Below, piece by piece: positions 1-5,482 of a DNA stretch of 6,419 nucleotides (within the stretch, counting starts at the first letter, position 1; each line of letters opens with the position of its first letter). Source of the DNA: Geobacter sp. (GTDB lineage Bacteria; Desulfobacterota; Desulfuromonadia; Geobacterales; DSM-12255); contig VEOV01000349.1 of NCBI GenBank assembly GCA_012026855.1, positions 1-6,419 on the forward strand, given 5' to 3'. The notes beneath the pieces are model-generated. The model was not told where the DNA came from. It made no database searches and was given only the letters and a program-made list of their open reading frames with translations. The translations under genes were made by a program, and so were the position numbers.

Positions 1-3000
1 CCACCAGCCCGGACAGCGGCGCGTTCTTTGCCGGCTGGGGCGGCGACTGCTCCGGCACCGGCAGCTGCCAGGCGACCATGACCAGCGCCAAAAGCGTCAC
101 CGCCTCCTTCAAGCTGGCCGCAGTCTGTGGCAGCAGCAACGGCGCCACTTTCAACAGCCTGCCGGCCACAGGGCTCTGTGCCATCGGCACTGCCGGCACA
201 GTAACCCCCTCCGGCCCCAACTGGCTCTGGAGCTGCGATGTGGATGGCCAGAACACCGCCAGTTGCTCGGCAATCAGACCGCCATTCTTCCTGGGGGTAA
301 CCAGGTCCGGCAACGGCACGCTGCAGGGGAAAGTTGACTACGCCACCGGCTCAGAACCCTGGTCCGTCACCACGGGGGATTTCAACGCTGACGGCAAACA
401 GGACATGGCTGTGGCAAACTATTACAGCAACACGGTCTCCATCCTCCTGGGCAACGGTGACGGCACCTTCCAGCCCAAGGTGGACTATGCCACCGGCAAC
501 GCCCCCTATGCTATCACCACGGGGGATTTCAACGGCGACGGCAAGCTGGATCTGGCTGTGGCAAACTATTACAGCGGCACGGTCTCCATCCTCCTTGGTA
601 ACGGCAACGGCACCTTCCAGGCAAAAGCTGATTACGCCACCGACACCAACCCCAACGCCATAACCGTCGGGGATTTCAATGGCGACGGCAAGTCTGACCT
701 GGCAGTCACTAACCACTCCAAAAACACGGTCTCCATCCTCAAGGGGAATGGCGACGGCACTTTCCAGGCCAGGGTCGACTCTGCCACCGGAACTTATCCC
801 AATGCCGTCACCGTGGGGGATTTCAATGGCGATGGCAAGCAGGATCTGGCCATTGCGGACAGTACCCCTTTGGTCATTAACAAGTATCGGACAGACTATA
901 ACAGCATGATCTCCATCCTGCTTGGCAACGGTGACGGCACCTTCAAGGCCAGGGTTGCCTACAACACCGGCTACAACTACTACGGCTCCTCCCCCTCGGC
1001 CGTTACTGTGGGGGATTTCAATGCAGACGGCAGACAGGACCTGGCTGTGGCAAACTATTCACTCGGCACGGTCTCCATTCTCACGGGCAACGGCAACGGC
1101 ACTTTCCAGAACAAAGTTGATTATGGCAATCACAGCAACCCCAACTCCATTGCCGTGGGGGATTTCAACGGTGACGGCAGGCAGGACCTGGCTGTGACAA
1201 ACTACGCCAACGACTCGGTATCCATCCTCATGGGCAACGGCACCGGCACCTTCCTGACAAAGGTTGATTACACCACCGGCAGCAACCCTCGCTCCGCTGT
1301 AGTGGCTGATTTCAACGGCGACGGCACTGCCGACCTTGCTGTGGCAAACAGTTATGGCAACAGTGCCTCCGTCTTCCTTGGCTACAGTAACGGTAAAGGC
1401 AGGGTAACCTCCGTACCGGCGGGCATCGACTGCGGCAACAGCTGCTCGGAAAGCGTCTACGCCACCGATATTGTCACCCTCACCGCCACGCCGGACAGCG
1501 GCATGGCCTTTGCCGGCTGGACCGGAGCCTGCAGCGGCACCGGCAACTGCACCATCACCATGAACGGCGCCAGAAGTGTCGATGCCCAGTTCGTGCCGGT
1601 CGTCAGTGGTTCCTGTGGCATCAACAACGATGCGGCCTTAGCGTATGGCCCGTCCAAAGGGCTCTGTCAGACCGGAACAGCCTCAGCGGTCATTGGCAAC
1701 GGCCCATGGAGCTGGAACTGCACAGGCAGTGCAGGGGGGACTGACGCAAGCTGCATGACAACCACACTGAAAAATGACCTGACCACAACCTTCACCGGCG
1801 ACGGCAGCGTCAGCTTCTCCACCGGTGACGGCTGCACATCACCTTTCGCCTGTACCAGGCCGTTCGCTGCCGGCCAGGCTATCTGGCTGACGGCAAGCCC
1901 TGACACCGATCACACCTTCAGCCACTGGACCGGCGCCTGCAGCGGCAGCGACAACTGGTGCTATGTTTCCATGGACAGCATCAAAACTGTAGGTGCGGTT
2001 TTCGAAAAGAGCTTCCCGAAAAAGGTCAACGACAAAAGCATTACCATATCCAATCTGACTGTTCCGGCAGGCAGCTGCAACAGCATCACCGATCTCAAGG
2101 TAAAGATGGATATTACCCACACGTACGTCGCAGACTTGCAGCTTGTGCTGCACTCACCTGGCGGCTATGCGATCCCGCTGTTCACCAACAGCTGCGTAAG
2201 CTCCAAGAAGCCGGCCAATATTGTGGGGACATTCACCGATTCGGGGCCGGCAACCCTGACCTGCCCGCCGAGAGGCGACATAAAGCCGGCACTGCCGTTG
2301 AGCACTTTGGCAGGCTCCAACGCAGCCGGCACCTGGACCCTGGAGATCAACGACACGGACCTCTACGACTTTGGCGCACTGAACAGCTGGAGCCTGAACT
2401 TCAGCTGCGCAGGTGGGTCGACCCTGACTTACCCGACATACACGCCAAGAATCTGGCTAAAGGCTGATGCTGGCATAACCATGGACGGAGACGGCAAAAT
2501 CTCCGGCTGGGCTGACCAGACTGCCAACAAGTTCGACGTAGCCAACCCTGATACTGGCAAACAGCCGCTGTTCGTAGCGAACGCCTTCAACGGCCAGCCT
2601 GCAATCCGTTTCGACGGCAGTGACGACTACCTGCAGACTAAAGCCGCCGTCAACTTCTTGAATGGCGCCACCAGCACTTCGGTATTCGTTGTCATGAAAC
2701 CTGATGCAACTCAGAAGCAGCAGGCAACTATCTTCGATTACAACAGCAGCACCGGATCCAACCTGGCAATGCAGCAGGATGCCGCCAATACCAACCTTTA
2801 CTCGGTCTATGGGGCCAAACAGCAGTTGACCGACAGCGGCTTCCAGATTTTCTCCAACGTTTTTGCAGATGGCACAGGTGAAACCGCCTATGTCAACGGG
2901 CAGAACCAGATCACGGCAACTCCGGGTACCCCGACCATTTCAGACCCCAACCCCTTCACCGTCGGCAACAAGACCCTGGCAGCGCTGCCAAGGGAATTCA

Positions 3001-3749
3001 AGGGGGACATTGCCGAAATCATCGTCTACAACAAAGCCCTCCCGCAGGCAGAGCGCCAGGCAGAGGAAACCCGCCTGAGCGCCAGGTATGCAATGAAGCA
3101 GGGGCTCACCGTGGTCTTGCCCGGTAACGGGACCGGGACAGTCACTTCGCTGCCGGCTGGCATCAATTGCACCAGCAGCTGTTCGGCATCCTACGATGCA
3201 GGCACCACCGTCACCCTCACTGCAGTTCCGGATGCCGGATCGCTCTTTGCCGGCTGGTCTGGTGACTGCAGCGGCACAGGCAGCTGCACGGTAACCATGA
3301 GCCAGGCCAACAGCGTCATGGCAACCTTTGCTGCAGTAATTAACGCCTCGTGCGGTGCAGGCAACAACACCATCTCCCCTGCCCCACCCAGCAGCCTCTG
3401 TTCACAGGGATCGGCCTCAAAAGTGACCGGCACCGATCCGTGGCGGTGGACATGCACGGGTCAGCGCGGCGGCAGTTCCACGGCATGTTCCGCACCGCTC
3501 GGCAAAGTAGCCATCGGCTCTGCCTACTACACCACCTTCTCGGCATCTCTGGCTGACATCACCCAGGGGGGCACGGTAAAAGCGAGAGACTTCTCCATCT
3601 ACGAAGATCTGGTAGTTAACAGCGGCAAGAGCTTCAAACTGCAAGGGGGCTACGACCCACTTTTCTCCGGCCGCAGCGGCACCACTACCATCAACAGCCT
3701 TACCATATCGTCAGGCACTGTCACTCTGGACCGCATTACCATCCGCTGA
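1..3749 (+). CDS. Giant modular secreted/surface protein, 5'-partial (FG-GAP/VCBS, P domain, LamG-like, Flg_new and Cys-rich modules)
   Basis: The frame is open from position 3 to a TGA at 3747-3749, giving about 1248 visible residues. The ATG at 78 is not the start: the codons before it (TSPDSGAFFAGWGGDCSG) are the first half of a repeat that ATG 78 would cut in two, and no ribosome binding site precedes it. Modules by nucleotide position: Flg_new/InlB-B-like repeat 3-110; four-cysteine module 126-278; seven FG-GAP/VCBS repeats with DFNxDGxxD calcium loops 333-1400; Flg-like 1401-1589; four-cysteine 1614-1763; divergent Flg-like 1764-2015; P domain 2016-2408; LamG/concanavalin-like 2439-3098; Flg-like 3105-3329; four-cysteine 3351-3497; beta-rich C-terminal segment 3498-3746. 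No catalytic domain is visible. The many paired cysteines and calcium loops imply an exported protein, probably for adhesion or glycan binding (inference). The signal peptide would lie upstream. I see no LPXTG or PEP-CTERM anchor at the C-terminus. The architecture recalls Geobacter surface proteins. The exact role is unknown. Confidence 0.9.
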   Translation, partial: TSPDSGAFFAGWGGDCSGTGSCQATMTSAKSVTASFKLAAVCGSSNGATFNSLPATGLCAIGTAGTVTPSGPNWLWSCDVDGQNTASCSAIRPPFFLGVTRSGNGTLQGKVDYATGSEPWSVTTGDFNADGKQDMAVANYYSNTVSILLGNGDGTFQPKVDYATGNAPYAITTGDFNGDGKLDLAVANYYSGTVSILLGNGNGTFQAKADYATDTNPNAITVGDFNGDGKSDLAVTNHSKNTVSILKGNGDGTFQARVDSATGTYPNAVTVGDFNGDGKQDLAIADSTPLVINKYRTDYNSMISILLGNGDGTFKARVAYNTGYNYYGSSPSAVTVGDFNADGRQDLAVANYSLGTVSILTGNGNGTFQNKVDYGNHSNPNSIAVGDFNGDGRQDLAVTNYANDSVSILMGNGTGTFLTKVDYTTGSNPRSAVVADFNGDGTADLAVANSYGNSASVFLGYSNGKGRVTSVPAGIDCGNSCSESVYATDIVTLTATPDSGMAFAGWTGACSGTGNCTITMNGARSVDAQFVPVVSGSCGINNDAALAYGPSKGLCQTGTASAVIGNGPWSWNCTGSAGGTDASCMTTTLKNDLTTTFTGDGSVSFSTGDGCTSPFACTRPFAAGQAIWLTASPDTDHTFSHWTGACSGSDNWCYVSMDSIKTVGAVFEKSFPKKVNDKSITISNLTVPAGSCNSITDLKVKMDITHTYVADLQLVLHSPGGYAIPLFTNSCVSSKKPANIVGTFTDSGPATLTCPPRGDIKPALPLSTLAGSNAAGTWTLEINDTDLYDFGALNSWSLNFSCAGGSTLTYPTYTPRIWLKADAGITMDGDGKISGWADQTANKFDVANPDTGKQPLFVANAFNGQPAIRFDGSDDYLQTKAAVNFLNGATSTSVFVVMKPDATQKQQATIFDYNSSTGSNLAMQQDAANTNLYSVYGAKQQLTDSGFQIFSNVFADGTGETAYVNGQNQITATPGTPTISDPNPFTVGNKTLAALPREFKGDIAEIIVYNKALPQAERQAEETRLSARYAMKQGLTVVLPGNGTGTVTSLPAGINCTSSCSASYDAGTTVTLTAVPDAGSLFAGWSGDCSGTGSCTVTMSQANSVMATFAAVINASCGAGNNTISPAPPSSLCSQGSASKVTGTDPWRWTCTGQRGGSSTACSAPLGKVAIGSAYYTTFSASLADITQGGTVKARDFSIYEDLVVNSGKSFKLQGGYDPLFSGRSGTTTINSLTISSGTVTLDRITIR
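3..278 (+). repeat. Composite module copy 1: Flg_new-like repeat plus four-cysteine module
   Basis: This is the first visible copy of a two-part unit that occurs three times in the protein. The Flg-like half (to 110) has the AGWxGxCSGTGxC core followed by a TMTSAKSVTASF-type strand. The second half (126-278) starts CGSSNG and carries four cysteines with a WLWSC core and a SCSA end. It is truncated at the left by the window edge. The other copies are at 1401-1763 and 3105-3497. Confidence 0.75.
333..1400 (+). repeat. Seven tandem FG-GAP/VCBS repeats (basic unit 147 nt, 49 residues)
   Basis: Repeat boundaries are 333-479, 480-626, 627-773, 774-953, 954-1115, 1116-1262 and 1263-1400. Each follows the pattern VDYATG..P..(I/V)(T/A)VGDFNGDGxxDLAVANY...TVSILLGNGxGTFxxK. 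All seven keep the DFN(G/A)DGxxD loop expected to bind calcium. Units 1, 2, 3 and 6 are exactly 147 nt. Unit 4 carries an insertion of about 11 residues near 861-900, and unit 5 a 5-residue insertion near 975. Seven units is the number needed for a closed seven-bladed beta-propeller as in integrin alpha heads, although some bacterial VCBS arrays are open. DNA identity between units is visibly high (for example ggggatttcaa followed by c or t), which suggests expansion by recombination. Confidence 0.92.
1401..1763 (+). repeat. Composite module copy 2: Flg_new-like repeat plus four-cysteine module
   Basis: The Flg-like half (1401-1589) contains SVPAGIDCGNSC, TLTATPDSG and AGWTGACSGTGNC. The cysteine half (1614-1763) contains CGINND, a GLC, a PWSWNC core and ASC. 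It follows the propeller repeats directly and matches copies 1 and 3 in order and spacing. Its nucleotide stretch tttgccggctgg (1508-1519) also occurs in copies 1 and 3. Confidence 0.8.
2016..2408 (+). other. P domain (proprotein convertase P/Homo B) within the giant protein
   Basis: The segment has hallmarks of the P/Homo B jelly-roll fold: an opening ITISNLTVPAG, then the HTYVADLQLVLHSPGG core, then LAGSNAAGTWTLEINDTD, and GALNSWSLNFSC at the end. In known families this domain follows a subtilisin-like (S8) protease or stands in secreted bacterial proteins as a calcium-stabilised accessory. No protease motif occurs in the visible part of this frame. The domain lies between a divergent Flg-like repeat and a LamG-like domain. 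Confidence 0.82.
2439..3098 (+). other. LamG/concanavalin-like jelly-roll domain within the giant protein
   Basis: It begins YTPRIWLKADAG and continues with KISGWADQT, then QPAIRFDGSDDYL. Later come TAYVNGQN, FTVGNKTL and GDIAEIIVYNKALPQAERQ. This order (a 'W.kadag' start, a 'FDGsDdyl' strand, a 'G.iaEiivYn.aLs..er' end) is typical of LamG-like concanavalin domains in bacterial surface proteins. These domains usually bind carbohydrate or other surface ligands. The ligand cannot be read from the sequence. Confidence 0.8.
3105..3497 (+). repeat. Composite module copy 3: Flg_new-like repeat plus four-cysteine module
   Basis: The Flg-like half (3105-3329) reads GNGTGTVTSLPAGINC, TLTAVPDAG, AGWSGDCSGTGSC, then a strand ending SVMATF. 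The cysteine half (3351-3497) reads CGAGNN, SSLCSQGSAS, a PWRWTC core and STACSAP. This is the most C-terminal copy; only an 83-residue C-terminal segment (3498-3746) follows it. Confidence 0.8.
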
Positions 3750-3771
3750 CGAAATTTCATGCAGACTGTCC

Positions 3772-3795
3772 GGGCAGCGCAGCAATGCGCTGCCC
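3772..3795 (+). terminator. Rho-independent terminator after the surface-protein gene
   Basis: A perfect 10-bp stem, gggcagcgca paired with tgcgctgccc, closes on a GCAA (GNRA-type) tetraloop at 3782-3785. It is followed by ttactttat, a modest T-rich tail. It starts 22 bases after the TGA at 3749. It should separate transcription of the surface-protein gene from the Mla operon, which has its own promoter. The tail is not a clean T-run, so termination may be partial. Confidence 0.82.
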
Positions 3796-3847
3796 TTACT
3801 TTATCCTGAGGCTGGCAGATTTTGACTTGTGAAAGGCCAACAGTTTC

Positions 3848-3868
3848 CATTGCCGAATCCAGGCAATG
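3848..3868. promoter_or_regulatory. Spaced inverted repeat upstream of the mlaE promoter (possible operator)
   Basis: CATTGCC (3848-3854) and GGCAATG (3862-3868) form a perfect 7-bp inverted repeat around a 7-base spacer. The centre is about 69 bases upstream of the predicted transcription start, a position used by activators, and the repeat lies between the terminator and the proposed -35. No run of T follows, so it does not look like a second terminator. The binding protein is unknown. Confidence 0.35.
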
Positions 3869-3890
3869 ATCGCGCAAAACGTTAATCTGC

Positions 3891-3920
3891 TTGCATAAAA
3901 TCCGGCTCTATCCCTATAAT
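3891..3920 (+). promoter_or_regulatory. Sigma-70-type promoter of the mla operon
   Basis: A perfect TATAAT -10 box lies at 3915-3920. A weak -35, TTGCAT, lies at 3891-3896 with an 18-base spacer (three of six consensus bases). Transcription would begin near 3926-3928, at or next to the ATG at 3928, so the mRNA would have essentially no leader. The -10 box is strong evidence; the -35 is weak. A separate TTGACT at 3822-3827 has no good -10 at the proper distance. Confidence 0.55.
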
Positions 3921-3927
3921 CTCACCC

Positions 3928-4698
3928 ATGCCAGCAAGATATGTCGAAAAACAGATCTTCACCTTCCTGTCGGAGCTGCAGATATTTGCCGTACTTGCTG
4001 TCAAAACCATCCGCCGCATCTTCTCCCGTCCTTTTTACTACCGTGAATTCATCAGCCAGCTGGACAAGATCGGAGTAGGCTCGCTGTTCATCTGCTGCCT
4101 GACCGGCCTGTTTACCGGCATGGTTATGGCGCTGCAGGCGCTGATCCAGCTGAAGCCGTTTGCCGCCACCAGCTATGTTGGGGGGATGGTGGCAGTCACC
4201 ATGATCAAGGAGCTGGGGCCGGTGCTCTCATCCCTCATGGTTGCCGGCCGGGTCGGCTCGGCCATCACCGCCGAACTCGGGACCATGGTGGTTACCGAGC
4301 AGGTCGATGCCATGCGGGTCGAGGGGACGGACATTATCAAACGGCTGGTCACCAGCCGGCTCAAAGCGATGCTCATTGCCATGCCGCTGCTGGCGGTAGT
4401 TACCGACACTGTGGCCATTGGCGGCGGCTATCTGATCGCCTCCGGCTACCATATCAGCCCGCTGATGTACTGGAAATCCCTGCCCCAGTTCATGAAACTG
4501 CAGGATCTCTTTGAGGCCCTGGCCAAACCGGCTTTTTTCGGGTTTCTCATTGCCATGATCTCCTGTCATGTGGGGCTGCGGGTCTCGGGCGGAGCCGAAG
4601 GGGTAGGGGTCGCTGTTAAACGGACCGTGGTGGTCGCTTCGGTGTTCATCCTGGTCTCCGACTTCTTCATTACGAAAATCTTCATCGTTTTCAGGTAA
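3928..4698 (+). CDS. mlaE: MlaE-type ABC transporter permease for intermembrane phospholipid transport
   Basis: This 256-residue protein is the inner-membrane permease of an Mla (MCE-linked) phospholipid transporter; members of this family are usually about 260 residues. It has the family core KELGPVLSSLMVAGRVGSA (residues 94-112) followed by TAELGTM and TEQVDAMRV (residues 114-131), the cytoplasmic coupling helix that contacts the ATPase. Hydrophobic segments lie near residues 48-70, 83-107, 146-172, 200-217 and 232-254, after an amphipathic N-terminal region. It has no fused STAS domain. The start at 3928 is the only reasonable one: an in-frame TAA lies at 3883-3885, no other ATG, GTG or TTG lies between them, and the next Met falls inside a membrane helix. 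No Shine-Dalgarno is visible. It is the first gene of an operon with the ATPase and MCE genes. In E. coli this system maintains outer-membrane lipid asymmetry. Confidence 0.93.
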   Translation: MPARYVEKQIFTFLSELQIFAVLAVKTIRRIFSRPFYYREFISQLDKIGVGSLFICCLTGLFTGMVMALQALIQLKPFAATSYVGGMVAVTMIKELGPVLSSLMVAGRVGSAITAELGTMVVTEQVDAMRVEGTDIIKRLVTSRLKAMLIAMPLLAVVTDTVAIGGGYLIASGYHISPLMYWKSLPQFMKLQDLFEALAKPAFFGFLIAMISCHVGLRVSGGAEGVGVAVKRTVVVASVFILVSDFFITKIFIVFR

Positions 4699-4705
4699 CC
4701 GGCCC

Positions 4706-5482
4706 ATGACTGCACACCGCGGCATCACAATGGAAAAGGTTTCATACACCATCGGCGGGCGGGTAATTCTGCGCGATTTTGACCTGAGGCTGGAGCCGGG
4801 GGTTAACAGGACCATTCTTGGTGTAAGCGGTGTCGGCAAGACCACCATCCTCAAGCTGATCCTGGGCCTGCTCAGGCCTGACAGTGGCAGAATAACCATT
4901 GACGGCACTGACATCGCCAATCTGACCGAGCGCCGCTTGATGGCGGTCCGCCGGCATATAGCCATTGTCTTTCAGGGGGGGGCACTGTTCGACTCCATGA
5001 CCGTCGGCGAGAATGTCGGTTACCGGCTGCTTGAAGCCGGCAAACTGACGGAGAGCGAAATCGAGGCCATTGTGCTGGAGAAACTCAAATTTGTCGGCCT
5101 TGACCAGACGGTTAACCTTTATCCGGCCGAACTTTCCGGCGGCATGAAAAAACGGGTGGCCATTGCCAGAGCGCTGGCGGCTGATCCGGATTATATATTT
5201 TTTGACGAACCGACCACCGGCCTGGACCCGATAGGCGTTTACAATATACAGCAGCTCATGTTAAGACTGCAGGGCGAAGGGAAAACCACCCTGATGGTCA
5301 CCCACGACATGCCGACTGCTTTTGCCGTTTCGGACCGGTTTTCCTTCATCAATGAAGCGCGGCTGGTATTCGACGGCACGGAAACAGAGCTGAAAAATTC
5401 TGCGGTGCCTGCCATCCGTGAATTTTTTGCGCCATCTGCGTCATCACTGTTTCATTATGTCGAGCAAGAGGATGAAGCATGA
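4706..5482 (+). CDS. mlaF: MlaF-type ABC transporter ATP-binding protein
   Basis: This 258-residue cytoplasmic ATPase would power the MlaE permease. The motifs are complete: Walker A GVSGVGKTT (residues 39-47), Q-loop FQGGALFDSMTVGENV with Q90, signature LSGGMKKRVAIARAL (residues 143-157), Walker B YIFFDEPTTGLDP (residues 163-175, catalytic E168), and H-loop histidine H200. The FQxGALFDSMTVxENV stretch and LSGGMKKR are characteristic of the MlaF/Mkl subfamily. It begins 7 bases after the mlaE stop. ATG 4706 is preferred over the in-frame ATG at 4730 because ITMEKVSYTIGGR, spanning 4730, matches the first strand of the fold. Its ribosome site is weak (AGG at 4693-4695, inside the end of mlaE), which suggests translational coupling. 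An eight-G run at 4975-4982 falls in the Q-loop codons. Its end overlaps the next gene by four bases (ATGA). No MlaB-like STAS gene is present in the window. Confidence 0.94.
   Translation: MTAHRGITMEKVSYTIGGRVILRDFDLRLEPGVNRTILGVSGVGKTTILKLILGLLRPDSGRITIDGTDIANLTERRLMAVRRHIAIVFQGGALFDSMTVGENVGYRLLEAGKLTESEIEAIVLEKLKFVGLDQTVNLYPAELSGGMKKRVAIARALAADPDYIFFDEPTTGLDPIGVYNIQQLMLRLQGEGKTTLMVTHDMPTAFAVSDRFSFINEARLVFDGTETELKNSAVPAIREFFAPSASSLFHYVEQEDEA
5468..5478 (+). promoter_or_regulatory. Ribosome binding site of the MCE gene
   Basis: GAGGA at 5468-5472 stands six bases before ATG 5479, inside the end of mlaF. It supports the ATGA-overlap start and is clearly stronger than the sites in front of mlaE and mlaF. 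Confidence 0.75.

Noticed and set aside
78..80. ATG 78 as the start of the giant surface protein
   Set aside because: The frame is open to the left edge, the upstream codons encode the first half of a conserved Flg-like repeat, and no ribosome site precedes this ATG.
333..1400. CRISPR-like array because of regular repeats
   Set aside because: The repeats are 147-nt coding units in frame with conserved calcium-loop residues; there are no short direct repeats with unrelated spacers.
1839..2153. A 104-codon open frame on the minus strand
   Set aside because: It is antisense to the giant gene, with no ribosome site or domain signal seen.
1958..2467. A 169-codon open frame on the plus strand in another frame
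   Set aside because: It overlaps the P domain of the giant protein, which has clear domain signals; the alternative protein is low-complexity and rich in His, Arg and Gln, as expected of a shadow.
3811..3830. Possible sigma-54 promoter (TGGCAG-ATTTT-GACTT)
   Set aside because: The -24-like part is acceptable, but the -12 GC is missing (GA instead), and a perfect TATAAT sits at a better position for mlaE.
3822..3850. TTGACT as the -35 of an upstream promoter
   Set aside because: No -10-like hexamer is found 16-18 bases downstream (the sequence there is around ttccat).
4228..4965. A 245-codon open frame on the minus strand
   Set aside because: It lies antisense across well-supported mlaE and mlaF, its protein has no recognisable domain, and its composition is that of a shadow frame in GC-rich DNA.
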